Assembly (NCBI GenBank): GCA_963811685.1
Contig: CAWESK010000010.1
Coordinates: 248,001-312,000 of the forward strand
DNA: 64,000 bases
Direction of reading: 5' to 3'
Source: CAIWHR01 sp963811685
Lineage (GTDB): Bacteria; Pseudomonadota; Gammaproteobacteria; Burkholderiales; Casimicrobiaceae
A program made the translations under genes and the position numbers. The notes under the pieces were generated by a model. It was given only the letters and a program-made list of their open reading frames with translations. It was not told the origin of the DNA and searched no databases. Positions 47,254 through 55,673 of the stretch are shown in pieces (position 1 is the first letter of the stretch; the number at the start of each line of letters is the position of its first letter).

Positions 47254-48374
47254 TGCTGCGCGATCTTCTCGTCCACGCGAATCGAATCGAGCAGGGCCTC
47301 GAAGGTGCCGCGCGGCCCCGCGTAGCGGATCTTGACCGGGATGAAATGTAGCGTCGGCGCAAGCCACACGTAACCGTCGCTCTTGCCGTCCTCGCTGCGG
47401 CGGTGCCAGCGGACGGTGTCGATCTCGCCCTGGCCCCATGCGATCTTCTCGTCGTCCTCGCGCGTGATCGTGTAGCGCGCCACGCGGCGCGTCGTCGCGA
47501 CGCTGAACGAGACTTCGCGGCCGTCGGGGGGTGAAAAGTAGTACTGCCACATGATGGCGAGCCAGTCGAACGTCGGCAGCTCGAGCGCCGCCGTCGAGCG
47601 ATCGTTGAGCGTCACGATGCCCGCTTCCCAGTCGAACACGGCGACTTCGTGGCGCTCCTTGCTGCCCCGCTCGAACGAGAATTCGTAGGGCAGCAGTCCG
47701 GCGGCGGTGATCGCGCCGTGGCTTTCGAGGCGGCCCTGCCCGGGAAACAGCAGCGCCGGCAGTCCGCGCAATTCACCGACGGTCGAGATCCGGTACTGGT
47801 TGCCCGAGTGCTCGAAGCGGTAGGTCGCATCGCCGAGCAGGAATCCGCGCGTGCCGAGGAATCCCTTGTAGACGAGATCGACGCGAGGCGGGAGCGTCTT
47901 GTCGGTGGGTGTCGACGGCGGCGCCATCTCGGGTTCGGTCGCGATCTCCACGGGCACGGCCGGAAGCTCCGGACCGGCGGCGATCGCGTCGGCGGTGGGC
48001 TCGATCGGCGCCGCCTCGTCGCTCGCCGCCACGGGCGCAGGCTCCGGAGCCGTCACGGGTGCCGGCGGGGCGACCGGACTCGCGCGCCGCGGTCTTGCCT
48101 TGGGCTTGGCCGGTGCCGCGATCGGCTGCGGCGGCGGCGGCAGCTCGGTGATCGTCAGCTGCAAAGGCGGTTCGTCGGGCGCAACGGTCAAATCGACCGG
48201 CCACAACGACAACGCGAGATGCGCCGCGATCGAGGCCGCGAGCGCGACCACAAAGCCGGGCCGCACCAACGAGCGTCCACGCCCCCCGGCATCCGACGCA
48301 GGAATTCCGGCCACGGTTGCGGTCACGGTTGCGGCCACGTGGCCGGTGGGCATCGTTTGCGTCGACGAGTTCAC
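47250..48374 (-). CDS. DUF3108 domain protein with N-terminal membrane anchor
   Basis: 374 residues. An N-terminal membrane helix (FVVALAASIAAHLALSL near 41-57) precedes a Pro/Ala-rich, TonB-like linker of about 85 residues. The periplasmic DUF3108 domain starts near 165: LVYKGFLGTRGFLLGDATYR, then RISTVGELRGLPALLFPG, ERGSKERHEVAVFDWEAGIV, and WLAIMWQYYFSPPDGREVSF. GTG 48374 overlaps the purN stop (GTGA). The function is unknown; the domain resembles lipocalin-like beta structures. It sits in the conserved order purM-purN-DUF3108-rsmB. Confidence 0.88.
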   Translation of the reverse strand: MNSSTQTMPTGHVAATVTATVAGIPASDAGGRGRSLVRPGFVVALAASIAAHLALSLWPVDLTVAPDEPPLQLTITELPPPPQPIAAPAKPKARPRRASPVAPPAPVTAPEPAPVAASDEAAPIEPTADAIAAGPELPAVPVEIATEPEMAPPSTPTDKTLPPRVDLVYKGFLGTRGFLLGDATYRFEHSGNQYRISTVGELRGLPALLFPGQGRLESHGAITAAGLLPYEFSFERGSKERHEVAVFDWEAGIVTLNDRSTAALELPTFDWLAIMWQYYFSPPDGREVSFSVATTRRVARYTITREDDEKIAWGQGEIDTVRWHRRSEDGKSDGYVWLAPTLHFIPVKIRYAGPRGTFEALLDSIRVDEKIAQQ

Positions 48375-49036
48375 GTTGGGCTGGGGCGAGCGAATCGCGT
48401 TCCCGCGGCGGGAGCGGAGGGCAGATCTTCCTTAACGCGATCCCGCCGCCCGTCGATGACGTGCCGGCCTTCGCACCACGCGCGGACCGCGGCGGGCAGG
48501 AGCTGATGCTCGAGCGCGAGCACGCGCGCGGCCAGCGATTCGGGATCGTCGCCATCGACGACCTCGAGGCTCCGCTGCGCGACGATCGGGCCGTGATCGA
48601 CTTCCGGCGTTACGTAATGGACGGTGCAGCCGTGCACGCGAGCGCCGTCGGCGAGGGCCCGCCGGTGGGTGTCGAGGCCCGGGTAGGCGGGCAGCAGCGA
48701 CGGGTGGATGTTGAGCATCCGGCCTTCGTAGCGGCGCACGAAGGCTGCACCGAGGATGCGCATGAATCCCGCCAGCACGACGAGGTCCGGCTCGCTCGCA
48801 TCCACCGCGGCGGCGAGCGCGATGTCGCAGGCCTCGCGGTCCGCGAATGCGCGCGCGTCGATCACCTCGGTCGCGATGCCGTGGCGCCGCGCAATCGCGA
48901 GGCCGGCCGCGTCGGGGCGGCTGCTGATGACCGCGGACACCGCGCCGCCCAGGCTGCCTTCGCGCTCGGCGTCGAGAAGCGCGGCGAGGTTCGACCCGCG
49001 TCCGGAAATGAGCACGGTGATGCGCGGAATCGACAT
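48371..49036 (-). CDS. purN: Phosphoribosylglycinamide formyltransferase
   Basis: 221 residues from ATG 49036 (a GTG one codon upstream is possible). It transfers a formyl group from 10-formyl-THF to GAR, step 3 of purine synthesis. Motifs are VLISGRGSNLAALLDA (phosphate loop), LAGFMRILGAAFVRRY, NIHPSLLPAYPGLDTH with the catalytic Asn-His, and HYVTPEVDHGPIVAQRSLEV with the catalytic Asp. A short tail of about 20 residues is not conserved. It follows purM after 9 nt. Confidence 0.96.
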   Translation of the reverse strand: MSIPRITVLISGRGSNLAALLDAEREGSLGGAVSAVISSRPDAAGLAIARRHGIATEVIDARAFADREACDIALAAAVDASEPDLVVLAGFMRILGAAFVRRYEGRMLNIHPSLLPAYPGLDTHRRALADGARVHGCTVHYVTPEVDHGPIVAQRSLEVVDGDDPESLAARVLALEHQLLPAAVRAWCEGRHVIDGRRDRVKEDLPSAPAAGTRFARPSPT

Positions 49037-49045
49037 CACCGGGGG

Positions 49046-50110
49046 TCAGCCAACGACCGTACCTGGCGCCCCGGTCGCGCGCGCAACGACGACACCGATT
49101 TGATGGACGGTTTCGCCGGCGGCGGCGAGCAACGCCTGTGCACGCTGCGCGTCGGCCGGCGCCACCACGAGGATCAAGCCGATGCCGCAGTTGAAGACCC
49201 GATGCATTTCCGCGTCGGCGACATTGCCGGCGCGCTGCAGCCAGTCGAAGATCGCCGGATGCGGCCACGACGCGCGGTCGATGCGCGCCGCGAGGCGGTC
49301 GGGAAACATCCGATGCGTGTTTTCGACGAGACCGCCGCCGGTGATGTGCGCCATCCCTTTGACGTCGACGTCGCGGAGAAGGGCGAGCACCGGCTTCACG
49401 TAGATTCGGGTCGGCTCGAGCAGCGCGTCGCCGAGCGTCCGCCCGGACCGATCACCCGGCAGCGGATCCGCGAGGCTCGCGCCGGAAACGTCGAGAATCC
49501 GGCGGATCAGCGAAAAGCCGTTCGAGTGCGGCCCGCTCGACGCGAGCCCCAGCAGCACATCGCCCGCGGCGATTCTCCGGCCGTCGATCGCCTTCGATTT
49601 CTCGACGACGCCCACCGCGAAGCCGGCCAGATCGTATTCGCCGGGCACGAACGCGTTCGGATGCTCGGCGGTCTCGCCGCCGATCAGCGCGCAGCCTGCC
49701 TGCTCGCAGCCGGCGGCGATGCCCTTGACGACATCCGCGGCGACGGCGACGTCGAGACGCTCGCAGACGTAATAGTCGAGGAAGAACAGCGGCTCGGCGC
49801 CCTGCACGAGAATGTCGTTGACGCTCATCGCGACGAGGTCGATGCCGATCGTGTCGTGGCGCGCGAGCGCGAACGCGAGCTTGAGCTTGGTCCCGACACC
49901 GTCGGTGCCCGCGACGAGCACCGGCTCGCGATAGCGTTTCGGCAGCTCGACGAGCGCGCCGAAGCCGCCGATGCCGGCGAGCACTTCGGGACGCAGCGTC
50001 CGCTTCGCGTACGGCTTGATGCGCTCGACCAGCGTGTCGCCTGCGTCAATGTCGACACCCGCGTCACGATAGGACAGCGGAGATGTCGGAGCAGGCGCGC
50101 GAGAGGTCAT
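49046..50110 (-). CDS. purM: Phosphoribosylformylglycinamidine cyclo-ligase (AIR synthetase)
   Basis: 354 residues. It closes the imidazole ring in purine synthesis using ATP. Visible are LSYRDAGVDIDAGDTLVERI, VLVAGTDGVGTKLKLAF, VNDILVQGAEPLFFLDYYVC, LIGGETAEHPNAF, and GMAHITGGGLVENTHRMFP, all standard PurM blocks. ATG 50110 opens the conserved N-terminus. It heads the transcript purM-purN-DUF3108-rsmB and is divergent from hda, an arrangement shared by many betaproteobacteria. Confidence 0.97.
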   Translation of the reverse strand: MTSRAPAPTSPLSYRDAGVDIDAGDTLVERIKPYAKRTLRPEVLAGIGGFGALVELPKRYREPVLVAGTDGVGTKLKLAFALARHDTIGIDLVAMSVNDILVQGAEPLFFLDYYVCERLDVAVAADVVKGIAAGCEQAGCALIGGETAEHPNAFVPGEYDLAGFAVGVVEKSKAIDGRRIAAGDVLLGLASSGPHSNGFSLIRRILDVSGASLADPLPGDRSGRTLGDALLEPTRIYVKPVLALLRDVDVKGMAHITGGGLVENTHRMFPDRLAARIDRASWPHPAIFDWLQRAGNVADAEMHRVFNCGIGLILVVAPADAQRAQALLAAAGETVHQIGVVVARATGAPGTVVG

Positions 50111-50190
50111 GGGAACGGCGGGACACGCTTGGCGACGGGACCGCACGGAACGACGAGAGAAGCGCCGGATTGAGCGCCGTGCCGGCACCG

Positions 50191-50223
50191 CGGTAAAGTG
50201 CGCGTCTCTTTGCGATTTTACCG
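50191..50223. promoter_or_regulatory. Inverted repeat in the purM-hda intergenic region
   Basis: CGGTAAA (50191-50197) and TTTACCG (50217-50223) are exact reverse complements around a 19-nt centre. The 176-bp gap separates divergent purM and hda. A TTGAGC-17 bp-GTAAAG match could be a weak promoter toward hda. Function is inferred only from position. Confidence 0.35.
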
Positions 50224-50286
50224 GAATTGCACGCGCGCCGGCCCTCGCGGCGTGCGGCGAGCGCGTTCCCTTTCGCCCCCACGCCG

Positions 50287-50988
50287 ATGAATCCGATGGA
50301 ACAACTCGTCTTCGATCTCGTGCCACCGGAGCCGCCGACGTTCGCGAGCTTCCTGCCGGGACGCAGCGCAGAGGCGGTTGCTGCGCTCGCGCGCTTCGCG
50401 TCGGACGAGGCCGCCGAACGGTCGTTGTTTCTCTGGGGCGGTCCGGGAGCCGGGAAAACCCATCTCTTGCGCGCAACGGTGGCGGCCGTGCTCGAGCGCG
50501 GCGCCGCGGCCGCCTATGTGTCGGAGCCGGGTGCTCTCGTCGCGATGGACCCTGAATTGCTGGCTTCGCGCACGCTCGTCGCCGTCGACGCGATCGAAAC
50601 CGCGGGCGCCGAAGCGCAGCGTCGGCTCTTTACGCTCTTCAACGCGCTGCGCGCGGCCAGCCACCGGTTCGTCGGCGCCGCTGACCGTTCGCCGGCGGCG
50701 CTCGCGGTACGCGAAGACTTGCGGACGCGTCTCGGCTGGGGCCTTGTCTACGAGGTCACCTCGCTCGCGGATGAAGACAAGCCCGGCGCGCTGGCGAGCT
50801 ACGCACGCCGCCGGGGTTTCGCCGTCCCCGACGACGTGATCCGCTATCTGCTCGCGCATGCAAGGCGAGACATGCCGGCGCTGCTCGGCGCGCTGGCGGC
50901 GCTCGATCGGCATTCGCTCGCGTTGCGGCGTCCGATTACGGTGCCGATGCTCCGGGAATGGCTGCAGCGGGATATCGGTCTTCGCTGA
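50287..50988 (+). CDS. hda: DnaA regulatory inactivator Hda
   Basis: 233 residues, a DnaA-like AAA+ protein. An N-terminal clamp-binding motif (QLVFDL, residues 6-11) is followed by TFASFLPGRSAEAVAAL, Walker A GGPGAGKTHLL near 51-60, a degenerate Walker B VAVDAIE, and the sensor/lid part DLRTRLGWGLVYEV. It promotes hydrolysis of DnaA-ATP together with the sliding clamp. The Walker A is fuller than in Escherichia coli Hda. The DnaA-box-binding domain is absent, which separates it from DnaA. Confidence 0.92.
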   Translation: MNPMEQLVFDLVPPEPPTFASFLPGRSAEAVAALARFASDEAAERSLFLWGGPGAGKTHLLRATVAAVLERGAAAAYVSEPGALVAMDPELLASRTLVAVDAIETAGAEAQRRLFTLFNALRAASHRFVGAADRSPAALAVREDLRTRLGWGLVYEVTSLADEDKPGALASYARRRGFAVPDDVIRYLLAHARRDMPALLGALAALDRHSLALRRPITVPMLREWLQRDIGLR

Positions 50989-51174
50989 AATCACGGCGTT
51001 CTTCTGGCTGTGCGAGCCCTGGGGCCGGTAATGCCATATAAATCAGTAAGTTGCTGTCAGACGCCGGCGGGAAGTTGTTACAACCATTGTCAACCCCGGC
51101 GCGAACATAGGCGTTAACGGCGGCGACACTCGGAAATTGTGTCAACCCCATCTAACCTGGAAAGAAGCGACAAA

Positions 51175-51444
51175 ATGAGCAAACTCCTCACTGCCCTCGT
51201 CGCCGGCCTGTTCGCGCTGACCGCTTACGCGCAAACCCCGGCTCCTGCGGCGCCCGCCAAGCCGGCAACGCCGATGGCAGCGACCCCCGCGACGCCTGCG
51301 GCGGCGCCGACCGCGGCGGCTCCGGCGAAGTCGGCGGACACGACCACGCCGAGCACCACCAAGAAGTCGAAGTCGAAGTCCAGCAAGAAGAAGAAGTCGA
51401 ACTCCAGCGCCGCCTCGACGACGACGCCTGCGCCCACGAAGTAA
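51175..51444 (+). CDS. Small exported Ala/Pro/Lys-rich protein
   Basis: 89 residues. A signal peptide (MSKLLTALVAGLFALTAYAQ, cleavage after AYA) is followed by a low-complexity mature part: Ala/Pro/Thr repeats, then a Ser/Lys block (KKSKSKSSKKKKSNSS) and a short Thr/Pro tail. It is strongly basic in its second half. No fold or family can be assigned; such proteins are common in Burkholderiales. GGAAAGAAG serves as RBS. The 186 bp upstream (50989-51174) contain two near-copies of TTGT(GT)CAACCCC at about 51087 and 51137, perhaps a regulator site. Confidence 0.75.
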   Translation: MSKLLTALVAGLFALTAYAQTPAPAAPAKPATPMAATPATPAAAPTAAAPAKSADTTTPSTTKKSKSKSSKKKKSNSSAASTTTPAPTK

Positions 51445-51467
51445 TCCGTTGAAACGCTGCGCGCGGC

Positions 51468-51496
51468 TTGCGCATTTGGCCCGAAGTCTCTATAAT
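51468..51496 (+). promoter_or_regulatory. Sigma70-type promoter for the second small exported protein
   Basis: TTGCGC (51468-51473), a 17-bp spacer and TATAAT (51491-51496). It implies a leader of about 95 nt before the ATG at 51597. Confidence 0.65.
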
Positions 51497-51596
51497 TCCA
51501 AGGCTTTATTTGATTTTCCGACTATCGGCCCGCGCCAGCGATTCGCACCGCCGTGATGAAGTCCGTGCAACTCCAAAACTACTGAGGAAACTGCAA

Positions 51597-51996
51597 ATGA
51601 ACAAACTGTTGATTGCGCTCATCGCTGGCACGTTCGCAGCGACCGTGGGCGCCCAGACGTTGGAAACCCCGAAGGACAAGTCGAAGCAAGCCACCGTCGA
51701 GTCCGTGACCAAGTCCACCACCGATACCGCCACCCGCCAATCGCAGGAAAAGGCCGGAGTCGCCGAAGCGAAGGCTATCGAAGGGTACGCCGAAGGCGCT
51801 GCCTACGACCGCCGACAAGAAGAAGGCCGTCGACGCCTCGACCAAGGCAAGCACGACGACCGCCGCGACCATGTCGCAAGAGCAGGAAGGTGTTGCCGCG
51901 GCGAAGGCCTCGAAGAACACGCCGAAGGCGCTGCCGACCAAGCAGGACAAGCAAAAGGCCGTCGACTCGTCGACCAAGGCGAACGCGAGCCCATAA
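51597..51996 (+). CDS. Small exported protein with two tandem repeats (one frameshift)
   Basis: About 132 residues after removing one extra base near 51784. The signal peptide is MNKLLIALIAGTFAATVGAQ. The mature part holds two copies of a 38-40 residue unit: SQEKAGVAEAKAIEGTPKAL, then PTTADKKKAVDASTKA, and SQEQEGVAAAKASKNTPKAL, then PTKQDKQKAVDSSTKA. It ends ANASP at TAA 51994-51996. It is Lys/Ala/Thr-rich and probably unfolded or helical. Like its upstream neighbour it has no recognised family; both have closely similar signal peptides (KLL-AL-AG-FA-T) and may share a function. Confidence 0.72.
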
Positions 51997-52025
51997 CTCG
52001 TCGCTCACGGCACTTCGTCCGGAAA

Positions 52026-52059
52026 GGCAGGGGTCGCAAGTCCCCTGCCTTTTCTTTTT
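52026..52059 (+). terminator. Rho-independent terminator
   Basis: GGCAGGGG (52026-52033) pairs with CCCCTGCC (52042-52049) over an 8-nt loop, followed by TTTTCTTTTT. It ends the small exported-protein gene, 30 bp after its stop. Confidence 0.92.
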
Positions 52060-52087
52060 GCGGATGCGACCGTTTGAACCGAATGTC

Positions 52088-53227
52088 ATGACCGTCAGGC
52101 AGCGCGTGGTGATCGGGATGTCCGGCGGCGTCGACTCGTCGGTCGCCGCATGGCTGCTGAAAAAGCAGGGCTTCGATGTCGTCGGCCTCTTCATGAAGAA
52201 CTGGGAGGACGACGACACCGACGAGTACTGCACGTCGCGCGCGGATCTCGTCGACGCGGCGGCGGTCGCCGACGTGATCGGAATCGAGCTGGAGGCAGTG
52301 AACTTCGCCGCCGAGTACCGTCAGCGTGTGTTCGCCCATTTCCTCCGCGAGTACGAGGCGGGCCGCACCCCCAATCCGGACGTGCTCTGCAACAGCGAGA
52401 TCAAGTTCCGCGCCTTCCTCGACCATGCGCGCACGCTCGGGGCGGACGCCATCGCGACGGGCCACTACGCGCGGGTGCGGCGTGAGGGCTCGCGCGTGGA
52501 GCTGTTGAAAGCAGCCGACGGGACCAAGGACCAGAGCTATTTCCTGCATCGGCTGACGCAGGAACAGCTCGGCCCGGTGCTTTTTCCGCTGGGCGACATG
52601 CACAAGCGCGACGTGCGCGCGATCGCGCGGCGCGAGGGCATTCCGACCTGGGCGAAGAAGGACTCGACCGGCATCTGCTTCATCGGCGAGCGGCCGTTTC
52701 GCGATTTCCTCGCCCGTTATCTGCCGCGCGTGCCCGGTCCGATCGAGACGCCGGAGGGGCGCGTGATCGGCCGTCACGACGGCCTTGCGTACTACACGCT
52801 CGGGCAGCGGCAGGGACTTGGGGTGGGCGGCACGAAGGAGGGCACCGACTTGCCCTGGTTCGTCGCCGCCAAGGACGCGACGCGCAACGTGCTGATCGTC
52901 GTCCAGGGGCACGATCATCCGCTGCTCCATCGGCGCGACGTCGACGCGCAGCAGATGCACTGGATCTCCGGGTCGGCGCCGCCGGCGACCGCGCTCGCGC
53001 GCCTTCGCGCCAAAACCCGCTACCGGATGCCCGATGCGCCGTGCCGCGTCGAATTGCACCGCGCCGATCAGGGGCGCGCAGAATTTGCCGAACCGCAGTG
53101 GGCGCCGACGCCGGGGCAGTACCTCGTGCTCTACGACGGTGACGTGTGCCTGGGTGGGGGCGTGATCACTTCATCGCCGAAGCTTGCTTGCGACATTTCC
53201 GCTCTCGAGGCGGGCTCGGAAGCCTAG
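52088..53227 (+). CDS. mnmA: tRNA 2-thiouridylase MnmA
   Basis: 379 residues. It thiolates U34 of tRNA-Lys/Glu/Gln. PP-loop GMSGGVDSSVAAWLL lies at the N-terminus. The first catalytic Cys is in PNPDVLCNSEIKF near 100, the second in DSTGICFIGERPF near 197. ATGHYARVRR and YTLGQRQGLGVGG are also conserved. ATG 52088 (MTVRQRVV) fits the family better than an in-frame upstream start at about 52064 inside the terminator. A standalone gene. Confidence 0.96.
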   Translation: MTVRQRVVIGMSGGVDSSVAAWLLKKQGFDVVGLFMKNWEDDDTDEYCTSRADLVDAAAVADVIGIELEAVNFAAEYRQRVFAHFLREYEAGRTPNPDVLCNSEIKFRAFLDHARTLGADAIATGHYARVRREGSRVELLKAADGTKDQSYFLHRLTQEQLGPVLFPLGDMHKRDVRAIARREGIPTWAKKDSTGICFIGERPFRDFLARYLPRVPGPIETPEGRVIGRHDGLAYYTLGQRQGLGVGGTKEGTDLPWFVAAKDATRNVLIVVQGHDHPLLHRRDVDAQQMHWISGSAPPATALARLRAKTRYRMPDAPCRVELHRADQGRAEFAEPQWAPTPGQYLVLYDGDVCLGGGVITSSPKLACDISALEAGSEA

Positions 53228-53281
53228 GCGCGGAAAGTTCGCCGCGGGTGGCCGCGGGTGCCCGCTTGTGCCACGCCGCCG

Positions 53282-53728
53282 CTAAGGGAAAGTCATCGTC
53301 GCGAATTCGGGCCATCCATCCCAGGGAATGCCGGCATAGCGCTTCGAAGTCGCCGTCATCCCCGTGTCTTCCTTGTAGTAGGACGCCTGCGGGTCGTTGT
53401 CCGGGAGACCGTTCTTCGCGCGGAGCTTGAGGTAGGCGCGATACTCGGCTTCCGTTCCGACGTAAACGCGATTCCTGGCGAGATCCGGATAGACGAACCA
53501 ATTCTTGCCGGTCTGCGTGATGGCCGTCACCTGCCCCGCCGGCAATGTCGGCAGCTGCTGCAATTGCCGGTCGGTGCTCGCGACCACGGTCTTGAATCCG
53601 GCGGCGACCAGCAGAGGCTCAACCTGCGCCGCGCTCGGGCCCGCGCCCGGGGCGGCCGCGCAACCCCAGACAAGCGCCGGCATTGCAAGCACCACGACAA
53701 ACCGGGAGATCTCTTCGCGCGCGAGCAT
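53282..53728 (-). CDS. Putative lipoprotein of unknown function
   Basis: 148 residues from ATG 53728. The N-terminus MLAREEISRFVVVLAMPALV, then WGC, looks like a lipoprotein signal with Cys at 23; the residue before Gly (Trp) is unusual for a lipobox. The mature part has VEPLLVAAGFKTVVASTDRQ, LPTLPAGQVTAITQTGKNWF and NRVYVGTEAEYRAYLKLRAK, a pattern I have seen in small exported proteins of Burkholderiales that carry no named domain. It converges on mnmA and begins 10 nt after ssb ends. Confidence 0.7.
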   Translation of the reverse strand: MLAREEISRFVVVLAMPALVWGCAAAPGAGPSAAQVEPLLVAAGFKTVVASTDRQLQQLPTLPAGQVTAITQTGKNWFVYPDLARNRVYVGTEAEYRAYLKLRAKNGLPDNDPQASYYKEDTGMTATSKRYAGIPWDGWPEFATMTFP

Positions 53729-53738
53729 GATCCAGGCC

Positions 53739-54251
53739 CTAGAACGGAATGTCGTCGTCGAAGTCGTCGGTCTTCGGTTTCGCCCCGCCGCCACCGCCGC
53801 TGCTTTTTGCGCCCGCTCCCGCACCCGCGCCGCCGCCGGATCGTGCCGCTCCACCTCCGCCCCCCGAGCCGAATTCGACATCGCCTCCGCCTCCTCCGCC
53901 ACCGCCACCACCGCCTTCACGCGAGCCGAGGAGCTGCATTTCCTCGGCGACGATCTCGGTCGTATAGCGATCGACGCCTTCCTTGTCCTGCCATTTGCGC
54001 GTCTTCAGCCGGCCCTCGACGTACACGGGGCGGCCCTTCTTGAGGTATTCGCCGGCGATCTCCGCCAGCCGGTCGTAGAAGACGACGCGATGCCATTCCG
54101 TCTCCTCCTTCTTTTCGCCGCTCGTCTTGTCCTTCCACTGGCGCGATGTCGCGACGGTGATGTTGCAGATTGCCGAGCCGCTCGTTGCGTAGCGCGTTTC
54201 GGGATCGCGGCCGAGATTGCCGACGATGATCACCTTGTTGACCGAAGCCAT
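53739..54251 (-). CDS. ssb: Single-stranded DNA-binding protein
   Basis: 170 residues. The OB-fold spans about 1-110 (MASVNKVIIVGNLGRDPETR, EWHRVVFYDRLAEIAGEYLK, YVEGRLKTRKWQDKEG, TTEIVAEEMQLLG). A very glycine-rich linker with an 11-Gly run follows, and the acidic tip DDFDDDIPF recruits partner proteins. The frame is intact despite the repetitive linker. It starts 1 nt before the MFS stop, so the two genes abut. Confidence 0.97.
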   Translation of the reverse strand: MASVNKVIIVGNLGRDPETRYATSGSAICNITVATSRQWKDKTSGEKKEETEWHRVVFYDRLAEIAGEYLKKGRPVYVEGRLKTRKWQDKEGVDRYTTEIVAEEMQLLGSREGGGGGGGGGGGDVEFGSGGGGGAARSGGGAGAGAGAKSSGGGGGAKPKTDDFDDDIPF

Positions 54252-55488
54252 CTATGTCTCTCCCATCGAGTAATTGCCGCGATTGTAGGCCGGAGGCGCC
54301 GCCATCGTCGCGCTGGCGGCGAGCCACAGCGCGGACAGCGCGACGCCGAAGATGAAGACGGAAGTGGCGCCCGCATGATCGGCGAGCCAGCCGGCCGCCG
54401 CCGCCCCGGCAAACGCGCCCAGGAATTGCGCGCTCGAATTGACGCCGATCGCGGCGCCGCGAGCTTCGGCGGACGCGCATTTCGACACCAGCGAAGGCAG
54501 CATCGCCTCCAGCAGGTTCGAGGCCGGCGAAGAACAGGGTCAGAGCCAGCGAGAGCGCGAAGAGCGAATGCAGCGACAGCGCGATTGCGACCTGGGCGAT
54601 CAGCAACGCCGCCACTCCCCCATTCAATAGGGGCTTGCCACGCCCCGGACGGTCGACGTGCCGCAGGAACGGATACATGACCAGGATCGAGATCACCAGC
54701 ACCGGCAGATAGACGATCCAGTGGCGGTCGGCGGCGAGGCCGTTGTCGCGCAACGCGAAGGGAACCTGCGTAAAAAGCGCCATCAGCACCGCATGCAGCG
54801 CGAACGTGCCGAAGTTGAGGCGGAGCAGCTGGGCATCGACGATCACGCGCACGAGTTGACCGGGAGGGACGTCCACGCCGGCCGCTGCGTGGTCGGGATC
54901 GGGCACCACGTAGCGGACCACGGCGATCGCCGCAACGGCCAGGATACCGGTCAACGCGAAGATGCCGGGCACGCCGATCCAGGCCTTCAGCACCGGGCCG
55001 GCGACGAGCGATGCCGCAAATGTCAGGGCGATCGTGATGCCGATCGCCGCCATCGCGCGCGTGCGCACGCCATCGCGGGTCAGGTCCGCCGTCAGCGCGA
55101 TGACGGCCGCCGAGATCGCCCCGGCGCCCTGCAGGCAACGGCCCGCGATGATCCAGGCGATCGACGGGGCCCAGGCGGCGAGGAAGCTTCCGCCGGCAAA
55201 GAGGGCGAGCCCCATGTAAATCACCGGCTTGCGTCCCCATCTGTCGGAGGCCCAGCCGAAAGGTATCTGGAGGATCGCCTGCGTGAGCCCGTAGGCGCCG
55301 AGCGCGATGCCGATCAGCGTGTTGCTCGCGCCGCCGGGAAGATCCTTCGCGTACAGCGCGAACACCGGCAGGATCACGAACATGCCGAGAAGGCGAAGCC
55401 CGTAGATGCTGGCGAGGCTGGCGGTGGCGTGCCTTTCGGCGGGCGTCATCCGCATGCTCGCCGGGTGCGGCGCGGCGGGATTCGACAT
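54252..55488 (-). CDS. MFS transporter (one frameshift)
   Basis: A 12-TM major facilitator of about 411 residues. Family features are YGLRLLGMFVILPVFALYAK (TM1), PFGWASDRWGRKPVIYMGLA (loop 2-3), GRCLQGAGAISAAVIALTAD (TM4) and a late GAAIGVNSSAQFLGAFAGAA. One extra base near 54520-54527 breaks the frame; removal gives SNLLEAMLPSLVSKCA and the end at TAG 54252-54254. The uvrA-MFS-ssb order is conserved in many betaproteobacteria, so the gene is likely ancestral here. Substrate unknown, YajR/arabinose-efflux-like. Confidence 0.87.
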
Positions 55489-55673
55489 GGGCAAGCTTTT
55501 GTACGACTGAAAACGCGACTGGAATCGAGCAACCGAAACGCAATATACTAACAGGTTGGCCCGTCGTCCCTCGACCATGCGGTCTAGGCAAAACGGCACG
55601 GCCGCGCAGCCTAAGCAAATTTGCACCCAATGGCGCGCACGATTGCGTGCGCGAAGAGAAAGCCACCCTCTGC

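Noticed and set aside
53860..53920. Gly-codon run in ssb as a possible insertion or repeat error
   Set aside because: The frame is intact and glycine-rich linkers are normal in SSB; the DDDIPF tail follows in frame.
55540..55560. LexA (SOS) box upstream of uvrA
   Set aside because: On the minus strand CTGTTAGTATATTGCG has only one good half-site; the ACAG half is missing.
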